From NCBI GenBank assembly GCA_002747745.1, contig PDQG01000008.1, positions 1 to 64,000 of the forward strand: DNA of 64,000 nucleotides, given 5' to 3'. This document shows positions 49,073-58,079 of this stretch, in pieces. Position numbers and translations under genes: made by a program. The stretch's first letter is position 1; each line of letters starts with the position of its first letter. The notes under the pieces were generated by a model. That model had not been told where the DNA came from and searched no databases. It saw nothing but the letters and a program-made list of their open reading frames with translations. Source of the stretch: a bacterium DOLZORAL124_38_8 (GTDB lineage: Bacteria; Patescibacteriota; Gracilibacteria; UBA4473).

Positions 49073-49594
49073 ATGATGAAAATAGAGTATGAATTACGGC
49101 TGGATGATGTAGTGGCGTTGCAAAAACATTTGCTACGAAACTCAAAAAAACATACACAGTTAAAGTTTTTGACACAATTGCTCGTGCCATTTGCTTTGGC
49201 GGGTATCGTCGCTTACAAAATTATGAATCAGGCGACTTTAACGCAGTGGCAAATCTTTTTGTTTGGGGGCTTGGCTTTGCTTTGGATTGTGTTGCATCAA
49301 CTTTTTTTTGAAAAAATAGTGTTTGCAAAAGTGCAAAAAACGGTAGCAGCCCAAGCTCATGCGTTAGGATTAGGAAAAAATTCGGTTGAAATAACGGATG
49401 CTGGACTTAACTTTCAGCAAAATGAAGAACAATTGCTCTTGCCATGGAAACGGTTTGTTCGCCTTGATGAAACGGCTACGCATCTTTTTTTGGTGGTGGG
49501 AGAATTTGCTGGTATTACGGTAAGTAAAGAAACTGCTCAGACCAAAGATTTCTCAAAATTTGTGGCTGCGTTTCAAAAGCATTTGGAGGCATAG
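49073..49594 (+). CDS. YcxB-like membrane protein
   Basis: Two TM segments then TDAGLNFQQNEEQLLLPWKRFVRLDETATHLFLVV, YcxB C-terminal-like. Confidence 0.6.
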   Translation: MMKIEYELRLDDVVALQKHLLRNSKKHTQLKFLTQLLVPFALAGIVAYKIMNQATLTQWQIFLFGGLALLWIVLHQLFFEKIVFAKVQKTVAAQAHALGLGKNSVEITDAGLNFQQNEEQLLLPWKRFVRLDETATHLFLVVGEFAGITVSKETAQTKDFSKFVAAFQKHLEA

Positions 49595-49747
49595 ATTTTT
49601 GTGTTTGCGGGATGGCGGAGACGGTTTGGCATTTATCGATACAAAGTGTGGATTTTAACGCAAAGGTAAGAACGGAAAAAGTTGCATAAAAATCTTTTGT
49701 TATTTTGTATTCTTCCTACAATGGGCGTGATTTTTAGTAATACAAAC

Positions 49748-52282
49748 ATGGTAAAAAAGTTTATAGAACAGTTTTTAGGAAACTACAACGAAAAAGAAAT
49801 TAAAAAAATCCGGAAAATTATTCCCAAGATTAACGCTTTAGAAGAAGAGTTTCAGACTTTATCAGACGAAGAAATGAAGGCCAAATTCTTGTCTTGGAAA
49901 GAAGAACTGACGGCTGACCCGAGTCGAATAGAGGATTATTTGATTCGTGTGTTTGCGGGAGTAAAAAATGCCGCTCGTCGTTTATCGGGGCAAGCATTTG
50001 AGGTTAAAGGAAAAACCGAAACGTGGAATATGGTGCATTATGATGTGCAACTTATTGGTGGAATCGTTTTGCATCAAGGGAAAATTGCTGAAATGAAAAC
50101 GGGAGAAGGGAAAACCTTAGTTTGTACCGCGCCCGTAATTTTGAACGCGTTGACGGGCAAAGGCGTGCACGTGATTACGGTAAATGATTATTTGGCCTCT
50201 CGAGATGCCGAATGGATGAAACCGTTGTATGAATTTTGTGGGTTGTCTGTGGGTGTGATTGTACATGGCGTTGAAGCAGCCGATCGACAAGCGGCCTATC
50301 AAGCGGATATTACGTATGGAACAAACAATGAGTTTGGGTTTGATTATTTGCGAGACAATATGGCTCAAAATAAGGCCGATTTGGTGCAAAGAGCTTTGCA
50401 TTTTGCGATTGTGGATGAGGTTGATTCGATTTTGATTGATGAGGCTCGAACACCGTTAATTATTTCGTCTCCAGCCGAAGAATCAACTGATAAATACGTA
50501 CAATACTCATTACTTGTGCCACAATTACAAGAAAATGATCATTATAATGTTGATGAAAAGACCAAAGTGGTGACGCTGAACGAAGAAGGGGTCGCCAAAA
50601 TGGAAAGTCTGTTAGGACTATCAAACTTGTATACCGAAGCCGGATTTGAAGAAGTCCATCACATTGAACAGGCCTTAAAAGCCCACGTCATTTTTGAACG
50701 AGATCGCGATTATGTAGTGCAAGACGATCAAGTGGTGATTGTAGACGAATTTACTGGACGGTTGATGCCCGGAAGACGATTTTCAGATGGGTTGCATCAA
50801 GCTCTAGAAGCCAAAGAGCGAGTAGAAATTCAACGAGAGAGTAAAACGTTGGCGACTATTACGTTTCAAAATTATTTCCGATTGTACGAAAAATTGTCTG
50901 GTATGACCGGAACGGCCGAAACTGAAGCAGAAGAGTTTGCCAAGATTTACGCGTTAGACACGTTAGTGATTCCAACCAATAAACCAATTGCTCGGCAAGA
51001 TTTGACTGATAAAATATTTAAAAACGAAAAAGGGAAGTTCTTGGCTTTGGCACAAGACGTACGAGAAATCCACCAAACAGGGCAACCAGTGTTGATTGGA
51101 ACGAGTTCGATTGAAAAGTCAGAAGCGCTTTCGACATTGCTTCATTCAGAAGGGATTAAACACGAGGTTTTGAATGCCAAACAACACGAACGAGAAGCCG
51201 AAATTGTGTCTCGAGCCGGAGAAAAAGGAGCGGTGACGATTGCCACCAATATGGCGGGGCGAGGAACCGATATTAAACTAACTGATGAAGTGTTGGAACT
51301 TGGTGGGTTAGCGGTATTAGGAACCGAACGACACGAATCAAGACGAATTGATAACCAATTACGGGGTCGGTCTGGACGGCAAGGAGACGCTGGATTTACG
51401 CAGTTTTATGTGTCTATGCGTGACGAATTAATGCGACGATTTGGAGGCGATAGAATGTCGGGGTTGATGGAATCAATGGGGTTGAATGACACCGATGCGA
51501 TTGAGAATAAAATGATTTCAAAATCAGTTGAAAACGCACAGAAAAAAATTGAATCGTTCCATTTTGATGCCCGGAAACACGTGGTGCAATATGATGATGT
51601 GATGAATGTTCATCGGGAAAAAATGTATGATCGACGGCGACGAATTTTGTTTAGCGAAACGCCTGAGGAAGAATTGATACGAGTGTTCACAAATTTTGCT
51701 CAAAATTTGGCAGAAGCCCACATTCCAGGTGAAACGGTTGATGCCACGGCGAATCTTGATGAAATATTTGAGACGCTGCGGTCTATTATTCCAGCGTTTC
51801 CAGATAATGGACGGGCCGAGTTAGAAAACTTATCGGCGCGGGTGGATATTGCTCAGTTTATTGAAACACAATTATTGAAAGCGTGGGAAGTAAAAAAAGA
51901 GTTTTTCCCGGCCGAACAACGAGACGAAATTATTCGGTTCGTGTTATTGAAGTCGTTTGATGACTTGTGGCTAGAACATATTAATTCGATGACTTCTTTG
52001 AAAGATCGAGTGGCGTTGAGTGGATACGCACAAAAAGATCCGATTGTTGAGTATCGACGAGAAGCGTTTAGCATGTTCAAACATTTGTTATTTGAAATTC
52101 GATCAACTGCTACCAATAATATCTTCAGAATTGAAATGGTGGAAACGCCAACGGTGTCGGCGGCTCCAGAAATGCATACGAATGAAAACCAAATAGCCGA
52201 GAATCTTTCCGGTAGTACTGACGTACCAAATTTGACGAGGGCTGAACGACGACGGTTGGAAAAAGCCCGCAACAAACAATAA
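49748..52282 (+). CDS. secA: preprotein translocase ATPase SecA
   Basis: GGIVLHQGKIAEMKTGEGKTLVCTAPVILNALTGKGVHVITVNDYLASRDAEWM, IATNMAGRGTDI; probable start MVKKFIEQF. Confidence 0.98.
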   Translation: MVKKFIEQFLGNYNEKEIKKIRKIIPKINALEEEFQTLSDEEMKAKFLSWKEELTADPSRIEDYLIRVFAGVKNAARRLSGQAFEVKGKTETWNMVHYDVQLIGGIVLHQGKIAEMKTGEGKTLVCTAPVILNALTGKGVHVITVNDYLASRDAEWMKPLYEFCGLSVGVIVHGVEAADRQAAYQADITYGTNNEFGFDYLRDNMAQNKADLVQRALHFAIVDEVDSILIDEARTPLIISSPAEESTDKYVQYSLLVPQLQENDHYNVDEKTKVVTLNEEGVAKMESLLGLSNLYTEAGFEEVHHIEQALKAHVIFERDRDYVVQDDQVVIVDEFTGRLMPGRRFSDGLHQALEAKERVEIQRESKTLATITFQNYFRLYEKLSGMTGTAETEAEEFAKIYALDTLVIPTNKPIARQDLTDKIFKNEKGKFLALAQDVREIHQTGQPVLIGTSSIEKSEALSTLLHSEGIKHEVLNAKQHEREAEIVSRAGEKGAVTIATNMAGRGTDIKLTDEVLELGGLAVLGTERHESRRIDNQLRGRSGRQGDAGFTQFYVSMRDELMRRFGGDRMSGLMESMGLNDTDAIENKMISKSVENAQKKIESFHFDARKHVVQYDDVMNVHREKMYDRRRRILFSETPEEELIRVFTNFAQNLAEAHIPGETVDATANLDEIFETLRSIIPAFPDNGRAELENLSARVDIAQFIETQLLKAWEVKKEFFPAEQRDEIIRFVLLKSFDDLWLEHINSMTSLKDRVALSGYAQKDPIVEYRREAFSMFKHLLFEIRSTATNNIFRIEMVETPTVSAAPEMHTNENQIAENLSGSTDVPNLTRAERRRLEKARNKQ

Positions 52283-52325
52283 GCTTCTTGAAAAAATTTA
52301 AATTAGCGTGAAAAAAATTTGCGTT

Positions 52326-52363
52326 CGCACAGAAAAACGATAGAGTCTCTGTGCGTTTTTATT
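52326..52363 (+). terminator. Rho-independent terminator after secA
   Basis: CGCACAGA...TCTGTGCG + TTTTTATTT. Confidence 0.75.
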
Positions 52364-52364
52364 T

Positions 52365-52449
52365 GCCGGGGTGGCGGAATTGGTAGACGCGCGCGACTCA
52401 AAATCGCGTTCCGCAAGGAGTGAGGGTTCGATTCCCTCCCTCGGCACCA
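52365..52449 (+). tRNA. tRNA-Leu(CAA)
   Basis: Acceptor GCCGGGG/CCTCGGC, anticodon stem-loop CGCGA-CTCAAAA-TCGCG, long variable arm, GGTTCGATTCC T-arm, encoded CCA. Confidence 0.96.
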
Positions 52450-52745
52450 AAAAAATCTCTTGAGCCAATGGCTGAAGAGATTTTTTTTGTTTCCACGAAA
52501 GTGGAAAAGGGAATTGAACCCTGGGGTTCGAAAACGTAGTCTTTATTTTGAAAGCAAGCAGTTCACGGAGCGAAGCGAAGTATTCCCTCCCTCGGCATAA
52601 TCTAAGGACTTTCCACGAAAGTAGAAAGGGGGCTTTAAATTTGAGCGGTTTGTTTTCAATATGAGTTCACCGAGTAAAGTGGAGTATTCAATTTTTAGAA
52701 AGTTTTTTAATGGCAGATTGCCACGCTTACGCTTGCAATGACGGA
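52431..52745. repeat. cluster of degenerate repeats including a copy of the tRNA-Leu 3' end
   Basis: ATTCCCTCCCTCGGCA at 52431 and 52582; TTCCACGAAAGT-GAAA-like palindromes at 52491 and 52611; GTTCAC-GAG--AAG--GAGTATTC at 52561 and about 52664; REP-like agattgccacgcttacgcttgcaatgacgg at about 52715. Confidence 0.75.
52450..52489 (+). terminator. terminator-like hairpin after tRNA-Leu
   Basis: aaaaaatctctt gagccaatggct gaagagatttttttt. Confidence 0.75.
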
Positions 52746-52750
52746 GAAAA

Positions 52751-53191
52751 TTATTGTGGAGATTTATGGTATTTGAAATATTTTTTTCCCAACAATATTA
52801 GACTTCCAATTATCGCTCCCAAAGTCATTTGAATCCAGCCCCAAAATACAACGAGTCCAAGAATAATTACTGATGGTTCGTTTCCATAATGAAGTTTTTT
52901 GGCTTCGATTGGCATGCTCAATATTTCGGGGATAGTGTAAAATATTATGCTTAGATTAATAATTGAAGCGGTATAAAATGAATAGAAACAAATCTGTTTT
53001 ATAGTTTTATATTTTACGAATAAAGTTAGGAGTCCTGGAATTAGTACCCATATCAGACTGAAGAAACTGGTATAAATTAAATGTAAAATTGGTGGTTCAA
53101 TATATTCGTAAGAATAACAAAAAAGGATGAGGATGAATTGCAGTTCAAGTGTTAGTAAAAGAGTGGTTGGTTTTGATAGAAATTTAATCAT
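52751..53191 (-). CDS. 4-TM membrane protein (tandem paralog)
   Basis: 146 aa, hydrophobic, shares K-IC-YSFYT----NL---F-T with neighbour. Confidence 0.6.
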   Translation of the reverse strand: MIKFLSKPTTLLLTLELQFILILFCYSYEYIEPPILHLIYTSFFSLIWVLIPGLLTLFVKYKTIKQICFYSFYTASIINLSIIFYTIPEILSMPIEAKKLHYGNEPSVIILGLVVFWGWIQMTLGAIIGSLILLGKKYFKYHKSPQ

Positions 53192-53592
53192 CTTTGTTTT
53201 TTGAAAGAAGTTATAATTATACCAATTATAGCACCCAATAAAAGTGGTATAAATCCATACATAAATAATAAAAATGGAATGAATAAGGCATCTTTTTCGT
53301 TATTTAGTAATCCGTATAACGTAAAAAAAAGAGTTCCTAAATTTACGGCTGTAATGGTATAAAATGAGTAGCAACAAATGTGTTTAAAGCGACTACTTTT
53401 TTTAGCGATGATAGTAACGATGCCACTAATTAATGCCCATATTATTATGGATATGGTCATTCTTAGTAAAAAAGTTATTCTGATTGAGGGTAAATTTGTT
53501 GTAAAGAACAATAAAACTAATCCAAATTGAATGGAGATTAGGCTTATTATTGAGAAAGGATTTGATAGAAAATTCATTATTCTAAAACACAA
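53188..53592 (-). CDS. 4-TM membrane protein (tandem paralog)
   Basis: 134 aa; overlaps 52751..53191 by 4 nt (ATGA). Confidence 0.6.
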   Translation of the reverse strand: MCFRIMNFLSNPFSIISLISIQFGLVLLFFTTNLPSIRITFLLRMTISIIIWALISGIVTIIAKKSSRFKHICCYSFYTITAVNLGTLFFTLYGLLNNEKDALFIPFLLFMYGFIPLLLGAIIGIIITSFKKQR

Positions 53593-54934
53593 TCAATTCG
53601 CCCATAATCGATTCAATATTTTCAATCGAATGTGTGTTTTGTTCGCCAGTAGTCATATTTTTTAATACAAAACTATTGTTTTCAATTTCTCGTTCGCCAA
53701 TGATGGCCACAAACGGAATTCCGAGTTTATCGGCATAGTCTAATTTTTTTACAAACTTCTTTTTGTCCAAATATGTTTCGACACTTAATCCTAAAATATC
53801 ACGTATTTGTTGGCTTAATTCAATCGCGTTTGGTACCAATTTTTCGTCTTGTGGTACCACTAATATGTGGCTAGGAGACGCTGTGTCGGCTTGTATAATT
53901 CCAGCATCAAACAATTGCCCGAGTAGACGAGTGAGTCCGATAGAAATACCAACTCCTGGGAGATTTTTTTTCGTAAAAATTTTGGCTAAATCATTGTATC
54001 GTCCACCACTACAAATCGACCCCAGCGATTCGTGGCCAACTAATTTGGTTTCGTACACGGTTCCGGTGTAATAGTCTAATCCACGAGCGATTTTTAAATC
54101 AACTATAAAATTTTGAGCGGGCACTTTAAGGGCTTTAATTCCGGTTAAAACGGTTTCTAGTTCTTGTACACCAGTCGTAAAATCTTCGCCTCCGTTAATC
54201 CCTTTAAGATAGTTTAAAATTTCGGTTGGTTCACCCGTAACATTTGTAAATTCTAATATTTTGTTGGTTTGGTCGTTAGTTAACCCTTGCTCGGCAAAGT
54301 TTTCCATAATTTTGGCTGGTGGCAGTTTCTCCAAATCATCAACAATATCCAAAACAGGTTTAATTTTGTCGGCACTAATGCCTAAATCGGCAAAAAACCC
54401 AGTAAGGATTTTTCGGTTATTAATGCGAATCACAAATTCGCCAATGTTAAGTTTGGTAAAGATTTTGGTAATAATTGCCACCATTTCAGCATCGTGAAAG
54501 AACGACAAATTTTCGCTGCCAATCACATCAATGTCACACTGATCAAACTGTCGGTAGCGTCCTTTTTGGGCTCGTTCGCCTCGAAAAACTGGGCCGATGG
54601 CTTGCCGTCGAAACGGAAACGAAATATCGTTTAAGTGCCGAGCCACATACAAGGCCAGTGGTACGGTGTGGTCAAACCGGAGGGCGTTTCCAGAATGACT
54701 TTTGTCTTCATCGGTGGCTTGCAGTCGTCGCAAGGCATAAATTTCTTTGGGGTTTCCGCCTTTTCCCACCAAATTTTCGTCTCGTTCAACTAAGGGGGTA
54801 TAAATTGGTTGGAATCCGTGGCTGGCGTAGGTTTCTGATATGACTTTTATCCATTGTTGTCGTACTTTTTCTCGCTTGGGGCAAAACTCTGGAAACCCAG
54901 ACGGAGTGGAAACATTAAACTTTTTATTCATCAT
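53582..54934 (-). CDS. hisS: histidyl-tRNA synthetase
   Basis: LRFDHTVPLALYVARHL, FRRQAIGPVFRGERAQKGRYRQFDQCDIDVIG, ARGLDYYTGTVYE; probable start MNKKFNV/MMNKKF. Confidence 0.97.
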   Translation of the reverse strand: MMNKKFNVSTPSGFPEFCPKREKVRQQWIKVISETYASHGFQPIYTPLVERDENLVGKGGNPKEIYALRRLQATDEDKSHSGNALRFDHTVPLALYVARHLNDISFPFRRQAIGPVFRGERAQKGRYRQFDQCDIDVIGSENLSFFHDAEMVAIITKIFTKLNIGEFVIRINNRKILTGFFADLGISADKIKPVLDIVDDLEKLPPAKIMENFAEQGLTNDQTNKILEFTNVTGEPTEILNYLKGINGGEDFTTGVQELETVLTGIKALKVPAQNFIVDLKIARGLDYYTGTVYETKLVGHESLGSICSGGRYNDLAKIFTKKNLPGVGISIGLTRLLGQLFDAGIIQADTASPSHILVVPQDEKLVPNAIELSQQIRDILGLSVETYLDKKKFVKKLDYADKLGIPFVAIIGEREIENNSFVLKNMTTGEQNTHSIENIESIMGELIVF

Positions 54935-55033
54935 TGACAATGATACTTTAAACTCTTTTTTGCACAAATAATTGTGATTTAAACTCAAAATGAATAGTAT
55001 TGCTTCGAAGATATTTTTTAAATAAAAAGAACA

Positions 55034-55513
55034 ATGAAAGCCGTATTTAAAACCAATCGAGGAGATTTTGAACTAGAATTGTGGGATGAACACGCTCCAA
55101 ACACGGTAGAAAATTTTGTAAAACTAGCCAAAGAAGGGTTTTACAATGACACGAAATTCCACCGAGTTATTGAAGGTTTTATGATTCAAGGGGGAGACCC
55201 ATTATCAAAAGATGATGAGCAAGTAGCGTATTGGGGAACTGGTGGACCTGGATACCAATTTGATTGTGAGATTCATCCAGAAAACAAAAACGAAATAGGA
55301 ACTATTTCGATGGCGAATGCAGGGCCAAATACCAACGGAAGCCAATTTTTTATCAATACCAACGATAATCATTTTTTAAACACCAAACATACCGTGTTTG
55401 GAAAAATTTTGTCGGGTATGGATACGGTAACCGATATTGAACAAGTAGCAACCAACCATATGGATCGACCAATGAATGATGTGGTGGTAGAGTTGGTTGA
55501 AGTGTTGGAGTAA
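55034..55513 (+). CDS. peptidyl-prolyl cis-trans isomerase, cyclophilin type
   Basis: ENFVKLAKEGFYNDTKFHRVIEGFMIQGGDP, ANAGPNTNGSQFFI. Confidence 0.96.
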   Translation: MKAVFKTNRGDFELELWDEHAPNTVENFVKLAKEGFYNDTKFHRVIEGFMIQGGDPLSKDDEQVAYWGTGGPGYQFDCEIHPENKNEIGTISMANAGPNTNGSQFFINTNDNHFLNTKHTVFGKILSGMDTVTDIEQVATNHMDRPMNDVVVELVEVLE

Positions 55514-55562
55514 TTTATTGGAGAAATTTTTGTCCGAAAATAGACTTGAACCACTGTTTTTT

Positions 55563-56624
55563 ATGAAAAAATTTGATAGAAATAAGCAAATTTGTTTGCC
55601 TCGGAAAGAATTAAAAGATACGCAGATTGACTTAGAAGGCAGAGCGTTGATTCTTGGGTTTAATGAACCTCGATTCCGTAAATCAAAAAGAAAAAAAACG
55701 GTGGGAGATATTGATTCGAAATTAAATGCTCGTTTTGTTACGTACTTTCTTCCGTTAGTGGAGTTAGCAAAACAGCAAAAAAATCCGCCCAGAGTCTATA
55801 TAATGAGCGGCATTGTGGCGGCTCTAAGGTATAATTCTGAAACGGAGAATCAACGAAAAATCCTGTTAGCCAACAATAAATTGAAAATTGATTTCTTGCA
55901 GAAATTTTTTGAATATTTTTTTGATGATACGTTTCTCTTAATTGAGTATGTGTGTCCGCAGGACATCCTTAAGGTGTCAGAAACGGAATTATTAAAATTC
56001 TGGGAGATAATAGAGCAACGGTATCCAGACGAATTGAGAACGTTAAAATTTCATTTAGCTAAATTTGCTTATCCGAGAAAATTTAATGTATCGGATATAA
56101 AAGATTTAACCTTAGAACAAAGAAATGAATTACAAACGATTGATTTGTCGAATCCTATAACGTACTGTTTGTTTCATGTTTTTGCTTTAGGTGATATTAA
56201 TTTTGAAGGGAATTATGTCCATTGTTCTCGTGGATATGTTTCGGTTGGGGGACCATCAGAATCAGTTTTTAATACGTTTCGCGATTTAGCCTTTAAAACC
56301 TTAAAAGATTTAGATTATAAATTTTTTGAGAAAAAAATAGAGTTGTTCGATAACTTTAAAATTGTTCTTACTGACGAACAAAAGGTTCCAACCCCGTACA
56401 ATGGAATGATAAAGAAAAACGAGTTGTATGAAGTGACGTACGAAAACGAAAGAAGTTTGGATTTTTATGACGAGGAACCCAAAATAAAACCACAAATGGA
56501 TTACATGTACGAAAATATTGTACCAAAAGACCAATATAAATTATTTTGGAATAATTATAAAGCACGGTATTTCAAACTAAAAGAACGATACCGCAGGGCT
56601 TATGAGATAGAAGGGGAGTGGTAA
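55563..56624 (+). CDS. hypothetical protein
   Basis: 353 aa from ATG 55563; no recognised domain. Confidence 0.6.
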   Translation: MKKFDRNKQICLPRKELKDTQIDLEGRALILGFNEPRFRKSKRKKTVGDIDSKLNARFVTYFLPLVELAKQQKNPPRVYIMSGIVAALRYNSETENQRKILLANNKLKIDFLQKFFEYFFDDTFLLIEYVCPQDILKVSETELLKFWEIIEQRYPDELRTLKFHLAKFAYPRKFNVSDIKDLTLEQRNELQTIDLSNPITYCLFHVFALGDINFEGNYVHCSRGYVSVGGPSESVFNTFRDLAFKTLKDLDYKFFEKKIELFDNFKIVLTDEQKVPTPYNGMIKKNELYEVTYENERSLDFYDEEPKIKPQMDYMYENIVPKDQYKLFWNNYKARYFKLKERYRRAYEIEGEW

Positions 56625-56689
56625 TTTTTTCTAGTTGTTTTTTATAAGATTAAAATTAAATTTGCTTCCCTTATTTCTCTCGTTCAAAT

Positions 56690-57418
56690 TTATATTTTAG
56701 GAACAATAATACCCACATGATTTAAGGTTGAATTGTTTGGTGGGTAAAAGGTTGCTTCTCCTAGTCCTCCGGCAACAGGTCGACCGAATCCGGTTGGGAA
56801 ACCTGCCTGAACCCATCCAGATACTGGGTGCGGTGAAAAACTATCAGCACTCATTATCTTTAATGCTTGCCGATATTTTGCATTCATTTCATCATTGTTT
56901 ATTGCGGCCCTAAATACATCATGATTACAAAAATCTTCTACACTGAATGCTCCACCTTTTGCGTCTAGATATGTTTCTTTATCAATAGTTGAATAGGCGT
57001 TATCAATGATTTCTGGCATATATTGAGAATAATCAAATCCTCCGTCTTTTAATCCCTTCTTAATGGCCTTTGCTACTTCATTTGCTTCTAGTTGTTTATC
57101 TACAAAATAAACTTCATCTTCTCCCATAACAACATTGGTTGATGTTACATATCGGTCATACCACACTAAAAACTTTTCTCGGTTTGCATGCATGAAATGT
57201 TTCATGGCAGCCATTACTTGAAAATATTCTTGCGATTTTTCTTGATTTATAATGTTTTCTAAATGAGGCATTTCTGTTAGCAGTATCCCTACAGATTCTA
57301 TTCTTTTTTTTATTAATTCTCGGTAGGTAAGGAGTCGGTTTGACTCATCTATATTCGAGAATAATTCCGGAATTGTTTTTCCTTGTATGAGTTGGATATT
57401 TTCTTGTAATGTTGTCAT
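56690..57418 (-). CDS. hypothetical protein
   Basis: 242 aa ORF; no recognised domain. Confidence 0.6.
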   Translation of the reverse strand: MTTLQENIQLIQGKTIPELFSNIDESNRLLTYRELIKKRIESVGILLTEMPHLENIINQEKSQEYFQVMAAMKHFMHANREKFLVWYDRYVTSTNVVMGEDEVYFVDKQLEANEVAKAIKKGLKDGGFDYSQYMPEIIDNAYSTIDKETYLDAKGGAFSVEDFCNHDVFRAAINNDEMNAKYRQALKIMSADSFSPHPVSGWVQAGFPTGFGRPVAGGLGEATFYPPNNSTLNHVGIIVPKI

Positions 57419-57508
57419 GTTTTTATATTGAAATTTTTTTTATTTTTGTCAAAAAAACATCGAAGTATTCGAGTCTTTGTTTTTTCATCTATTAATACTT
57501 AAGAAAAT

Positions 57509-57538
57509 GTTCCGCATTCGTTTATACGAATGCGGAAC
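57509..57538. terminator. 12-bp stem hairpin between minus-strand genes
   Basis: GTTCCGCATTCG-TTTATA-CGAATGCGGAAC. Confidence 0.6.
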
Positions 57539-57548
57539 GGATTTTCCT

Positions 57549-57791
57549 TTACTTTTTCTTTTTACATAATCCAGCCAGAGTAATGATTATTCCTATGACT
57601 AGAATTATTCCTATTGGAATGAATATAGCATTCCAATTCTGGCTCCACACATCGATGAACCAGACTAGCAGTAGGATAGCCAGAATAAGAAATCCCAAAC
57701 TATCACCTGCTACGGATGTCATGATGCAAATCGCCATTGCTATCATGATAAAGAACAGGGTTACTCCTGTTTCTAATAATGTTGTTTCCAT
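57549..57791 (-). CDS. small membrane protein
   Basis: 80 aa, almost entirely hydrophobic helices with KKKK tail. Confidence 0.5.
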   Translation of the reverse strand: METTLLETGVTLFFIMIAMAICIMTSVAGDSLGFLILAILLLVWFIDVWSQNWNAIFIPIGIILVIGIIITLAGLCKKKK

Positions 57792-57822
57792 AACTTTTTA
57801 TTTTATTTAAATTTTTAACATA

Positions 57823-57871
57823 GTGAAACTGATAAAGATTCTTAAAAAATAAAAATGCTTATCAGTTTCAC
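57823..57871. repeat. 13-bp inverted repeat
   Basis: GTGAAACTGATAA (57823-57835) / TTATCAGTTTCAC (57859-57871). Confidence 0.9.
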
Positions 57872-58026
57872 CGTGTTTTATGGAAAAAGCACAAAGAAGA
57901 AGTAAAAGAGCAATAATTAGAAGAAAACAAGCTACATAATTTAAACAAATTAGTATTTGAATATCATTCTAATTGATTTTATTATAAATTATATTCCTTT
58001 GTTTGTCAATATTGATTCTTCGACAG

Positions 58027-58056
58027 AAAAAAACACCGAATTACTCGGTGTTTTTT
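58027..58056. terminator. Rho-independent terminator downstream of ATPase subunit I gene
   Basis: aaaaaaacaccgaattactcggtgtttttt. Confidence 0.8.
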
Positions 58057-58079
58057 CTTTCTTCGTCGGTTTTTAATAA

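Noticed and set aside
49608-49680. gcgggatggcggagacggtttggca resembling a tRNA-Ser 5' part
   Set aside because: No T-arm GGTTCRA or acceptor complement downstream.
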